Of a stretch of 21,224 nt of DNA, positions 9,401 to 15,669 are shown one piece after another (position 1 is the stretch's first letter; the number at the start of each line of letters is the position of its first letter). The translations under genes and the position numbers were made by a program. Below the pieces are notes generated by a model. The model was not told the origin of the DNA. It did no database searches and saw nothing but the letters and a program-made list of their open reading frames with translations. This DNA comes from Usitatibacter sp035624355 (lineage in GTDB: Bacteria > Pseudomonadota > Gammaproteobacteria > Burkholderiales > Usitatibacteraceae): positions 1 through 21,224 of the forward strand of contig DASPRQ010000039.1 in the NCBI GenBank assembly GCA_035624355.1, written 5' to 3'.

Positions 9401-11532
9401 AGGAGCTGGTAGCGCAGGCCGTCGACCAGCGGCTTCGAGGCGTTCGTGAAATAGATCTCCTTGCCGCGCGAGACGCCGCCGTCGGTCTCGAGCAGCCCCC
9501 GGATCATCGCGAGGGCGTGCGGCCTGGGCAGGTGGGAGAAGCGGCGCGCGACGTGCTTGCGCCCCTCTTCGTCGTAGAGGTCCCCGTGGCCGAAGGGCAT
9601 CGTCGCCTCGCCCGCGCCTGCGATCCGGCCCGTGGTGGCATCGCGCACCGCGCCGCGCCCGAACGCCCAGTGGACCTGCGCGTAGGTCTCGCCGCGGCCG
9701 GTCTCCCAGAAGTGGATGCCGCGCTCGCGCAGGTAGGCGCGCACGAAGGCGAGATGCTCGTCGCGCGCGGGATTTCCGCTCACGCCCCACTGCATGCCGT
9801 CCTTCGAGAGATGGCCGTCTCCCAGGAGGATGCCGTACATCCGCGCGTCGTCCTCAGACAGGCCCGGAACGTTCACGACCTCGGTCGGCACGACCTGCGC
9901 CACGTAGTCGCCGCGCCGGAGCTCGCCGGCGTCGACCCACTGCGCCTTCATCTTGCCCTTCGCGATCCACGCGTGCGTGCGCGCGTTGGACTGCTCCATC
10001 GGCACGCCGCGAATGGCGTAGAACGGATGGCCCGCCGTGACGAGCAGCGGCTCGATGGCGTGCTTCACCTTGACCGAGACCATGCGCGCGGTCTGGTTGT
10101 ATGCGTAGCGCCGCTCGACCTCGCGATAGGTGCCCGATCTGCCGAGCACGAGATCGCCCGGCTCCACGTCCTTGATCGCCTTGAGCCCGTCGGCGGTGTA
10201 GACGCCGGTGTGCGGCGCGAAGCACTGGTTCACCGCGACCGCGGTGTCCGAGACCACTTTCAGGAAGGGCACCACCCCCTGGGACTTCCCGTTCGTGCCC
10301 TTGATGTAGGAGCCGAGCGCGCGCACGGGCGTCCAGTCGTTGCCCAGGCCCCCGGCGAACTTCGACAGCAGCGCGTTCTCCTTGATCGCCTCGTAGATGC
10401 CGTCGAGGTCGTCGGCGACCGTCGTGAGGTAGCACGAGGAAAGCTGCGAGCGCTGCGTCCCCGAGTTGAAGAGCGTGGGCGTGGAGGACATGAAGTCGAA
10501 GGTCGACAGCACGTCGTAGAACTGGATCGCGCGCGCCTCGCGGTCGATCTCGTTGAGCGCCAGTCCCATCGCCACGCGCATGAAGAACGCCTGCGGCAGC
10601 TCGATGCGCCGGTCGCTCACGTGCAGGAAATAGCGGTCGTAAAGCGTCTGCAGCCCGAGGTAGGTGAACTGCAGGTCGCGCTCGGGCTTCATCGCCGCGC
10701 CCAGGCGCTTGAGGTCGAAGGAGGCGAGCCTCTCGTCGAGGAGCTGCGCCTTCACGCCCTGGTGGACGAACGTCGGGAAGTACTCGGCGTAGCGCGTGGA
10801 CATCTGCGCGTGGGTCACCTCCTCGCCGAGCACCTCGCGCCGGATCGTGTGCAGGAGCAGGCGCGCGGTGACGTACGTGTAGTCCGGGTCGCGCTCGATC
10901 AGCATGCGCGCGGCGAGGATCGCGCACTTGTGCACCTCCTCGAGCGGCACGCCGTCGTAGAGGTCGCGCAGCGTCGCCTCGAGGATCTTCGCCGGCTCCA
11001 CCTCGCCGCCCAGGCCCTCGCAGGCGCTCGCGATGAGCGCTTCCAGCCGCGCCGTGTCGAGCGGCACGCGGGCCCCTCCGACGGTCACGTGGATGCGCGG
11101 CCTCTGGGATTCGGCGGCCTCCTGGATGCGCTTGGCGCGCTCGCGGGCGCGCTCCTCGCGGTAGAGCACGTAGCTCCTCGCCACCTGGTGCTCGCCCGCG
11201 CGCATCATCGCGAGCTCGACCTGGTCCTGCACGTCCTCGATGTGGAAGGTCCCGCCGGCCGGGTGCCGGCGCATGAGCGCGGCCACGACCGCCTCCGTGA
11301 GGGCCTGCACCTTGTCGCGCATGCCCGCGCTCGCCGCCGCCGTGTTGCCGCCCACGGCGAGGAACGCCTTGGTCATCGCGACCGAGATCTTGTCCGGCTC
11401 GAAGGCGACCACGGCCCCGTTGCGCCGGATGATCTTGTAATCCGCGTATCGCTCCTGGGCGCTGCCGCGTTCCTCTCCGACGACGGGGTTGGCGAGCGGG
11501 GCCGCGGGATGGATATCGGATGAGAGGCGCAT
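6418..11532 (-). CDS. nrdA: Ribonucleoside-diphosphate reductase, alpha subunit, with two inteins
   Basis: This is the class I catalytic subunit, reducing ribonucleoside diphosphates to deoxy forms. The precursor has 1704 residues; subtracting inteins at 437-814 and 960-1322 leaves 963. An ATP-cone (about 33-130, NGAVVAFEPDKISVAMTKAF) is followed by a second cone-like segment (about 145-235). By alignment to E. coli NrdA, the disulfide cysteines are Cys367 (LSSCYLTT) and Cys1337 (IAVCNLGSVNL). The thiyl-radical Cys is Cys959 (SSNLC), the catalytic Glu is Glu1324, and the radical-path tyrosines are in KTTYYLRT. The C-terminal redox pair is CEAC before the final Gln. The ATG at 11532 has AGGAG eight to nine bases upstream. 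No nrdB follows, so the beta subunit must be encoded elsewhere. Function requires removal of both inteins. Confidence 0.96.
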   Translation of the reverse strand: MRLSSDIHPAAPLANPVVGEERGSAQERYADYKIIRRNGAVVAFEPDKISVAMTKAFLAVGGNTAAASAGMRDKVQALTEAVVAALMRRHPAGGTFHIEDVQDQVELAMMRAGEHQVARSYVLYREERARERAKRIQEAAESQRPRIHVTVGGARVPLDTARLEALIASACEGLGGEVEPAKILEATLRDLYDGVPLEEVHKCAILAARMLIERDPDYTYVTARLLLHTIRREVLGEEVTHAQMSTRYAEYFPTFVHQGVKAQLLDERLASFDLKRLGAAMKPERDLQFTYLGLQTLYDRYFLHVSDRRIELPQAFFMRVAMGLALNEIDREARAIQFYDVLSTFDFMSSTPTLFNSGTQRSQLSSCYLTTVADDLDGIYEAIKENALLSKFAGGLGNDWTPVRALGSYIKGTNGKSQGVVPFLKVVSDTAVAVNQCFAPHTGVYTADGLKAIKDVEPGDLVLGRSGTYREVERRYAYNQTARMVSVKVKHAIEPLLVTAGHPFYAIRGVPMEQSNARTHAWIAKGKMKAQWVDAGELRRGDYVAQVVPTEVVNVPGLSEDDARMYGILLGDGHLSKDGMQWGVSGNPARDEHLAFVRAYLRERGIHFWETGRGETYAQVHWAFGRGAVRDATTGRIAGAGEATMPFGHGDLYDEEGRKHVARRFSHLPRPHALAMIRGLLETDGGVSRGKEIYFTNASKPLVDGLRYQLLRMGVPTAGQYRERENGHQGVRSDGSTARFEGTTRAWDLRIPAVPEIAALVGCRPIAKRNWIELEGKLFSRVTDVHDIAPKPFVYDLKVEGDESYMTTGGLAHNGGKRKGAVCCYLETWHLDIEEFLELRKNTGDDRRRTHDMNTANWIPDLFMKRVMEGGEWTLFSPSDVPDLHDKFGRAFEEAYVEYERRAARGELKLHKKIPAQSLWRKMLTMLFETGHPWITFKDAANVRSPQQHVGVVHSSNLCCIAADQRVVTDRGMLTIGELYRLGGKNKVVGLDGVYDASEMLLPRPDAPMVRIETEEGYSHKVTPDHKVWVKDRGWVEAQHLVAGDKLLVQQLEGLWGPDHMPELSYLMGLVAGDGTFGRGSVHVDVWEQEFDMLAKTTETVHFLLEGNTVLRTTSTNTPEFAIDWKAGKARLSSAPLRRLFEEHGFTRENKTRVPRLVWEGDRETVSAYLRGLYQADGNVVASGEATTLALASTDRALIEELQVLWANFGVKSSINQMRGHEEHALPDGKGGRKSYWSQPLYRLLVTSIRGCRIAEEVTGLAASRKSESSRRYLENLKKDGYEQKLHATFTGLTPLPNEDAYCLAVDSDTHAWTVNGLVTKNTEITLNTNAEEIAVCNLGSVNLRAHVRDGKLDHAKLKKTIATAMRMLDNVIDINYYAVKKARDSNARHRPVGLGIMGFQDCLQELRIPYASEAAVEFADRSMEAVCYYAYWASTELAAERGRYSTFGGSLWDRGILPQDTLKLLLQERGGYVDVDLSESMDWPKLRERIKVHGMRNSNCVAIAPTATISNIVGVSASIEPNYQNLFVKSNLSGEFTVVNESLVRDLKKLALWDPVMVNDLKHFDGSIGRIDRVPPELRSLYATAFEVEPKWLVEAGARRQKWIDQAQSLNIYMAGASGKKLDECYKLAWVRGLKTTYYLRTLAATSAEKSTGKGGELNAVPAGGGLGGAAGARPAALEGAGEGASDGAKFCSIDNPDCEACQ
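7567..8655 (-). mobile_element. NrdA intein 2 (LAGLIDADG homing endonuclease), after the catalytic Cys
   Basis: It covers residues 960-1322 of the precursor (363 residues). It starts with Cys (CIAADQRVVTDRGMLTI, block A) directly after the extein SSNLC. Block B is VTPDHKVWV, with Thr and His in place. Two LAGLIDADG motifs with their acidic residues are present at about 1066-1078 (YLMGLVAGDGTFG) and 1168-1180 (AYLRGLYQADGNV). The C-terminal blocks are AYCLAVDSDTHAWTV and NGLVTKN, followed by Thr+1 of TEITLNTN. The penultimate residue is Lys instead of the usual His. Extein continuity, SSNLC|TEITLNTN, matches uninterrupted NrdA. Splicing looks competent, and the endonuclease motifs look intact. 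Confidence 0.93.
9091..10224 (-). mobile_element. NrdA intein 1 (LAGLIDADG homing endonuclease) with Gly at +1
   Basis: It covers residues 437-814 of the precursor (378 residues). It begins with Cys437 (CFAPHTGVYTADGLKAI, block A) after the extein DTAVAVNQ. Block B is LLVTAGHPFYAI. Two LAGLIDADG motifs are at about 565-577 (MYGILLGDGHLS) and 676-688 (MIRGLLETDGGVS). The C-terminus is VYDLKVEGDESYM followed by TTGGLAHN. The next extein residues are GGKRKGA, so +1 is Gly; uninterrupted Pseudomonas-type NrdA reads AVNQGGKRKGA, which fixes both junctions. The missing +1 nucleophile is unusual for an intein in a conserved enzyme. Confidence 0.92.
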
Positions 11533-11677
11533 GGCTTCTTCTCCTAAGGTTTCCGTTTTGAGCTGCTTGAGCGGCGCCGAGCTTCTCGCGGGCCTTTCGC
11601 CACAGGTTTCTTAGGACCTGCTTAACCGCCGGACTTCTCTGGGATAACCATCCCGCCGACCCGCGGTTACGAACAGG

Positions 11678-11697
11678 TTATCCACACGTCATCCACA
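11678..11697 (+). promoter_or_regulatory. DnaA boxes upstream of nrdA
   Basis: TTATCCACA (11678-11686) is a perfect consensus DnaA box. TCATCCACA (11689-11697) is a one-mismatch copy 11 bases further on the same strand. E. coli nrdAB is known to be regulated by DnaA through paired boxes in its promoter, so the same control is plausible here. The sites lie about 146-167 bases upstream of the nrdA ATG. Confidence 0.65.
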
Positions 11698-11740
11698 ACA
11701 TCTAGTACTACCGAAAGGGCATGGGCACAAACTGTAGCGA
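11693..11740 (-). promoter_or_regulatory. Probable nrdA promoter with paired NrdR-box-like sites
   Basis: CCACAACATCTAGTAC (11693-11708) and GCACAAACTGTAGCGA (11725-11740) both resemble the NrdR box (ACACWATATMTTGTGT), with about 12 and 9 matches of 16. They start 32 bp apart, the usual three-turn spacing of paired NrdR boxes. On the - strand a weak candidate -35 (TTGTGC, 11730-11725) and -10 (TACTAG, 11707-11702) with a 17-bp spacer fall inside the two boxes, which would suit repression. The first box overlaps the second DnaA box. Confidence 0.5.
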
Positions 11741-11801
11741 GGCGGGCCGGGCCGCGCAAGGGGGGCAGAGAGAATTCTTTTCCGCTTCGGATTCAAGCCC
11801 T

Positions 11802-11820
11802 TGGGCAGGGCCCCTGCCCA
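11802..11820. terminator. Possible hairpin downstream of ampD
   Basis: TGGGCAGG (11802-11809) and CCTGCCCA (11813-11820) form an 8-bp perfect stem with a 3-base loop, 29 bases past the ampD stop. On the - strand no clear T-run follows, so it may be a weak or factor-assisted terminator of the pilS-pilR-ampD transcript. Confidence 0.35.
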
Positions 11821-11848
11821 CGAAACGGGCACCCCGGTGCGGCGGCGT

Positions 11849-12397
11849 TCAGCCCGCGGCCCGAGCGAGCGCCGCGCGCAGGCGCGGCCAGTCGAACCAG
11901 GGGCCGGGGTCGGTCTTGCGCCCGGGCGCCACGTCGCTATGCCCTGCCACGTCGAGCGGGCCGTAGCGCTCGAAGAGCGCGGCGACGAGGCGCGCGAGCG
12001 TCTCGTACTGCGGCTCGGCGTAGGGGACGTCGTCGGCCCCTTCGAGCTCGATGCCGACGGAGAAGTCGTTGCACGCTTCGCGCCCCTTCCAGCTCGAGCG
12101 GCCCGCGTGCCAGGCGCGCTGCGCGCAGGGCACGTACTGCACGAGCGTGCCGTCGCGGCGCACGAGGAAGTGCGCGGACACGCGCAGCCCGTCGATCTCG
12201 CGGAAGTACGGATGCGCCGCGGGATCGAGCCGGCCCATGAACAGGTCGTCGACGTGCGGCCCGCCGAACTCCCCCGGCGGCAGCGAGATGCCGTGGATCA
12301 CGACGAGCGAGATCCGCTCGCCCGCCGGCCGCTCGTCGCAGTGCGGCGACGGCCGCCATTGCGCCGCGCTGCACCGACCCGCCTCGTCCACCTTCAT
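11849..12397 (-). CDS. ampD: 1,6-anhydro-N-acetylmuramyl-L-alanine amidase AmpD
   Basis: AmpD is a cytoplasmic zinc amidase of peptidoglycan recycling that cleaves the stem peptide from anhydro-muropeptides. The protein has 182 residues, as usual. His35 (LVVIHGISLPPGEFGG), His153 (AGHSDVAPGRKTDPGPWFDW) and Asp163 match the zinc ligands of Citrobacter AmpD (His34, His154, Asp164), and Glu117 and Lys161 sit at the other active-site positions. There is no signal peptide, which separates it from periplasmic AmpD homologues. The ATG at 12397 lies six bases after the stop of the pilR-like gene with only a weak ribosome site, so it is probably the last gene of that operon. In other species AmpD loss derepresses AmpC beta-lactamase; no ampC or ampR is visible here. 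Confidence 0.94.
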   Translation of the reverse strand: MKVDEAGRCSAAQWRPSPHCDERPAGERISLVVIHGISLPPGEFGGPHVDDLFMGRLDPAAHPYFREIDGLRVSAHFLVRRDGTLVQYVPCAQRAWHAGRSSWKGREACNDFSVGIELEGADDVPYAEPQYETLARLVAALFERYGPLDVAGHSDVAPGRKTDPGPWFDWPRLRAALARAAG

Positions 12398-12403
12398 CCG
12401 GTC

Positions 12404-13774
12404 TCAGTCGATACCGAGGCGATCGAGCCGGTAGCGCAGCGACCGGAACGTGATGCCGAGGAGCTTTGCCGCCGCCGTCTTGTTGAAACGGGTGGCCTCG
12501 AGCGCCTTCGTGATCGCCTCGCGCTCCACCTGGTCGAGGAAGTCGTGCAGCGCGAGCCCGCGCGTTCCGAGCGAGCCGTCGAGCGGCGCGAGCTTGTCCT
12601 TGGCGGTCGCCTGCGTGAGGTAGAGGTCGGCCTCGGTGACGGTGTTGTCGGCGCACAGGGCGAGCGCGCGCTCGAGGATGTTCTCGAGCTCGCGCACGTT
12701 GCCCGGGAAGTCGTAGCGGCGCAGCGCGAGCATCGCCTCCTCGGAGATCTCGGGGGGCGGCGTGCCGCTCGAGCGCGCGATGCGCTCCACCGTCGCCTTC
12801 ACCATGAGCGGGATGTCCTCGGGGATCTCGCGCAGGCTCGGCATCTTGAGCTCGATCACGTTGAGCCGGTAGAAGAGGTCCTGGCGGAACTGCCCCGCCT
12901 CGACCTGCTGCGCGAGGCTGCGGTGGGTGGCCGAGATGAGGCGCAGGTCGATCGGATCCTCGTGGGTGTCGCCGACGCGGCGCACCTTCTTCTCCTGGAT
13001 CACGCGCAGGAGCTTCACCTGCATCGCGAGCGGCAGGTCCCCCACCTCGTCGAGGAAGAGCGTGCCGCGCTCGGCGGCCTGCACGTAGCCGATCTTGTCG
13101 TTGTCGGCCCCGGTGAAGGCGCCCTTGCGGTAGCCGAAGAACTCGCTCTCCATGAGGTTCTCGGGGATCGCGCCGCAGTTGACCGCGACGAAGGGCGCCT
13201 CGGCGCGCGACGACCCCATGTGGATCAGCCGCGCGGCCACCTCCTTGCCGGTGCCGGATTCTCCCGTGATGTACACCGGCGCCTGGGAGCGGGCGAGCTT
13301 GGCGATCATCTCGCGGGCGCGCGCGATGGGCGCCGACTCGCCGAGCAGCCGCGGCGTTCCCGGCGCCGCGGTCTCGCCGATGGAGGCGCGGCGCGCCTGC
13401 ACCGGCCGCGGGAGCTTGAGCGCGCTCATCACCAGGGGCCTCAGCTGCTCGAGCTTGATGGGCTTGGCGAGGTAGTCGAAGGCCCCCGCCTTGAGCGCGG
13501 CGACCGCGTTCTCCGTCGACCCGAACGCCGTGATCACCGCCACCGGCGTGTTGCCGTAGTTCTCCGCGATGTGGCGCAGCACGTCGAGCCCCTCGCCGTC
13601 GGGCAGGCGCATGTCGGTGAGGCACAGGTCGAAGGAGCGCGCCTTGAGCGCCTCCCCGGCGTCGCGCACCGTCGACACCGCCTCGGCGTCCACGCCCATG
13701 CGCGAGAGGGTGAGCACGAGCAGCTCCCGGATGTCGGCCTCGTCGTCGACGACCAGCACGGCCTTGCGGTTCAT
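12404..13774 (-). CDS. pilR: Sigma-54-dependent response regulator, PilR-like
   Basis: This NtrC-class activator has 456 residues. The receiver domain (1-120) has phospho-acceptor Asp54 (LCLTDMRLPDGEG) and the AFDYLAKP motif. The AAA+ domain (about 145-375) has Walker A GESGTGKE (171-178), the sigma-54-contacting GAFTGA loop (218-223), Walker B GTLFLDEVGDLP and NVRELENILERA. A Fis-type helix-turn-helix closes the protein (FNKTAAAKLLGITFRSLRYR). Its ATG shares one base with the TGA of the sensor gene (TGATG), a sign of translational coupling. The PilS/PilR assignment rests on the partner kinase architecture and the PP0621/ampD neighbourhood. No pilA is in the window, so regulation of type IV pili is an inference. 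Confidence 0.88.
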   Translation of the reverse strand: MNRKAVLVVDDEADIRELLVLTLSRMGVDAEAVSTVRDAGEALKARSFDLCLTDMRLPDGEGLDVLRHIAENYGNTPVAVITAFGSTENAVAALKAGAFDYLAKPIKLEQLRPLVMSALKLPRPVQARRASIGETAAPGTPRLLGESAPIARAREMIAKLARSQAPVYITGESGTGKEVAARLIHMGSSRAEAPFVAVNCGAIPENLMESEFFGYRKGAFTGADNDKIGYVQAAERGTLFLDEVGDLPLAMQVKLLRVIQEKKVRRVGDTHEDPIDLRLISATHRSLAQQVEAGQFRQDLFYRLNVIELKMPSLREIPEDIPLMVKATVERIARSSGTPPPEISEEAMLALRRYDFPGNVRELENILERALALCADNTVTEADLYLTQATAKDKLAPLDGSLGTRGLALHDFLDQVEREAITKALEATRFNKTAAAKLLGITFRSLRYRLDRLGID

Positions 13775-15405
13775 CAGGCGCCTTTCATGGTGACGCGGAA
13801 ATGGCCGCCGGCGCCGCCCTCGACGTACTCGAGGCGCGCGCCGTTGCCGTCGCAGAGCTCGCGGGCGATGTACAGGCCCAGCCCCGTGCCCTGCGGGTCG
13901 GTCGTGAAGAACGGCTCGAAGATGTGCGCCTGCGCCTCGCGGGTCACGCCCGGCCCGTCGTCGAGCACGTCGAGCACGAGGCGGCCCGGCGCGAGCGAGG
14001 GCGCGAGGACGATGCGCACCGAGCCCGGCCGCCGGCGCCCGTGGCGCCAGGCGTTGCGCGCGATGTTCCACAGGACCTGGTCGAGGTGCTGGCGGTCGAA
14101 CCACAGGCGCTGGGAGGTGCGCACCTGCACGTCGATCGCGCCCGCATCCACCTTCTCCGTGAGCGCGAAGTCCTGCGCGAAGCGCGCGAGGTAGGCGGAG
14201 GCGTCGATCGCCTCGGGCTGCGCGCGGTCGCGGCGATTGAGGTAGAGCACTTCCTGCACGATGCGGTCGAGGCGGTGGACGTTGCCGCGGATGATGTCGA
14301 GGAGCCGACCCTCGCCCTCGCCGAGGGCGCGGTCCTCCTGCAGCAAGTCGGCCGCGTGCCCGATGGACGAGAGCGGATTGCGGATCTCGTGGGCGATCGA
14401 GGCGGTGAGCCGGCCGAGCGCGACGAGCTTCATCTGCTGCGCCTGCTGGCGCAGGCGCCCCGCGTCCTCCACGAAGATCACCGTGGGGGGCGTCGCGCCG
14501 CTGCCGATCGGCACGAAGTGCACCTGGAGCTCGGTCGAGCTGCGCGGGGCGCGCAGCTGCATGAAGGTGGTCTCGGAGCCCTGGCGCCAGCTGTCGAGCA
14601 GCCGCGCGATCTCCGGCGCGTAGTCGCCGATCGAGGGCCAGCGCCCCGGCGGCAGGGCCCCCAGCAGCTGCACGGCGCCCGGATTGCTCTGGCGGATGCG
14701 GCCCTGGCCGTCGACCACGAGGATGCCGTCCTGCATGTCGCGGATCACCAGCTCGTTGATCTGCGAGAGGTTGGCGAGGTCGACCTTGCGCTCCTCGGCG
14801 ATCTGCTCGCTCGTGCGCGCGTAGCGCGCCAGGGTGGAGGCGAGCCCCGCGGTCGCGAAGAAGGCCACGCAGGTGAGGCCCGCCTGGAGGAAGTCCTGGG
14901 CCGCCCCGTCGAAGCGCCACACCTGCAGCGTCTGCTCGAGCAGCACCGCGATGGAGGCGAAGGCGGCGTGGAAGAAGGCGAGCCGCCCGCGCGTGATGAG
15001 GCCCGCGGCCGCGAGCGACACGAGCAGGATCACGCCCAGGCCGCTCCTCACGCCGCCGCTCGCGTACATGAGCATCACGATGGCGAGGACGTCGGTGAGC
15101 ACCCCCGCGCTCACCTGGACCGTGAGATTGGGCTCGCGCAGGCTCGCCGGCACGAGGAGCGCGAGCGAGACGATGCCGTAGGCGAGCGCCGTGGGCACGA
15201 CCACCTCGGGCTTGGTGATCCCCAGCATGAAGAAGTGGTTGAAGTACGCGAAGGCCACGCCCACGAGCGCCGCGAGCACGACGCGGTAGGTGCAGAAGAC
15301 GAGCAGCGTGCTCCAGGTGGCGTCGTCCGCCTCGACGATGAAGGGCATCGCGCGGCCGAAGCGCGCCGCGGCGCGCACGGCGCCGGCCTCGCGCGCGGCG
15401 CTCAC
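13774..15405 (-). CDS. pilS: Membrane sensor histidine kinase, PilS-like
   Basis: This kinase is the partner of the adjacent PilR-like regulator. With the chosen start it has 543 residues. The N-terminal part (about 32-205) has roughly six hydrophobic segments with almost no periplasmic loops, as in PilS. A PAS domain follows (about 230-330, IRDMQDGILVVDGQGRI). HisKA has phospho-acceptor His339 (SIAHEIRNPLSSIGHAADLL). The ATPase domain has N-box WNIARNAWRHG, G1 DDGPGVT and G2 GTGLGLYIARELCDGNGA. I chose GTG at 15405 because it overlaps the upstream stop as GTGA; an ATG at 15348 (MPFIVEADD) would remove 19 residues and is possible. Neither start has a strong ribosome site, consistent with coupling to the gene before it. 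Confidence 0.88.
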   Translation of the reverse strand: MSAAREAGAVRAAARFGRAMPFIVEADDATWSTLLVFCTYRVVLAALVGVAFAYFNHFFMLGITKPEVVVPTALAYGIVSLALLVPASLREPNLTVQVSAGVLTDVLAIVMLMYASGGVRSGLGVILLVSLAAAGLITRGRLAFFHAAFASIAVLLEQTLQVWRFDGAAQDFLQAGLTCVAFFATAGLASTLARYARTSEQIAEERKVDLANLSQINELVIRDMQDGILVVDGQGRIRQSNPGAVQLLGALPPGRWPSIGDYAPEIARLLDSWRQGSETTFMQLRAPRSSTELQVHFVPIGSGATPPTVIFVEDAGRLRQQAQQMKLVALGRLTASIAHEIRNPLSSIGHAADLLQEDRALGEGEGRLLDIIRGNVHRLDRIVQEVLYLNRRDRAQPEAIDASAYLARFAQDFALTEKVDAGAIDVQVRTSQRLWFDRQHLDQVLWNIARNAWRHGRRRPGSVRIVLAPSLAPGRLVLDVLDDGPGVTREAQAHIFEPFFTTDPQGTGLGLYIARELCDGNGARLEYVEGGAGGHFRVTMKGA

Positions 15406-15632
15406 GGAGCGGGACGACACCGGGGATTGTCGCGGCAGACGAGGCGGCCGTCCTCCAGGCGCGCCTCGCTTCGCGGAAGGTGCACGCCGCAGCGCGCGCA
15501 GGTGACCATGTCCTCGCCCTGGACGGTGCGGCTCGGCTCCTGGGACGAGCCGCGCGAGGTGAGGCGCACGGAGCCGCGCCACAGCAGCCAGATCGCGAGG
15601 GCGATCAGAACGAAGAAGAGGAGGCGGCCCAA
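15402..15632 (-). CDS. PP0621-family small membrane protein with Cys motif
   Basis: This 76-residue protein has one N-terminal membrane helix (MGRLLFFVLIALAIWLLWRG), a polar linker, and a C-terminal Cys cluster: Cys45-x2-Cys48, Cys66 and Cys72, which could form a small metal-binding knuckle. It matches the PP0621 family, which I recall from beta- and gammaproteobacteria, including next to pilS/pilR and ampD. Its biochemical role is unknown. The only start before an in-frame stop (15656-15654) is TTG at 15632, with no evident Shine-Dalgarno. Its stop overlaps the GTG of the sensor gene by four bases (GTGA), so it is co-translated with pilS-like. Confidence 0.78.
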   Translation of the reverse strand: MGRLLFFVLIALAIWLLWRGSVRLTSRGSSQEPSRTVQGEDMVTCARCGVHLPRSEARLEDGRLVCRDNPRCRPAP

Positions 15633-15669
15633 AGGGTTCGCGGAGAGCGGTTGTTATCCCGTTGAAAGT

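Larger units (their letters stand above)
11533..11848. other. 316-bp intergenic region between ampD and nrdA
   Basis: This is the longest non-coding stretch in the window. Next to nrdA it holds the ribosome site (AGGAG near 11540-11545), then about 120 bases without a recognised signal, then the DnaA and NrdR-like sites and the candidate promoter. Next to ampD it holds a short hairpin (11802-11820). I see no coding potential in it. Confidence 0.7.

Noticed and set aside
6403..11523. A 1706-codon open frame on the + strand opposite nrdA
   Set aside because: It is rich in Arg, His, Val and Ala with no domain, and mirrors the codon structure of nrdA. Such antisense frames are common at high GC.
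11633..11646. A third DnaA-like site (TTATCCCAG on the - strand)
   Set aside because: It differs from the consensus at the end and is far from the paired boxes; not strong enough to list.
11533..11848. A possible replication origin, because of the DnaA boxes
   Set aside because: Only two good boxes, no AT-rich unwinding region and no dnaA/dnaN neighbours; regulation of nrdA explains them better.
15406..15582. An upstream extension of the PilS-like frame to 15582
   Set aside because: It overlaps PP0621 in another frame and reads as Arg/Pro/Gly-rich shadow; the GTG at 15405 overlapping the PP0621 stop fits better.
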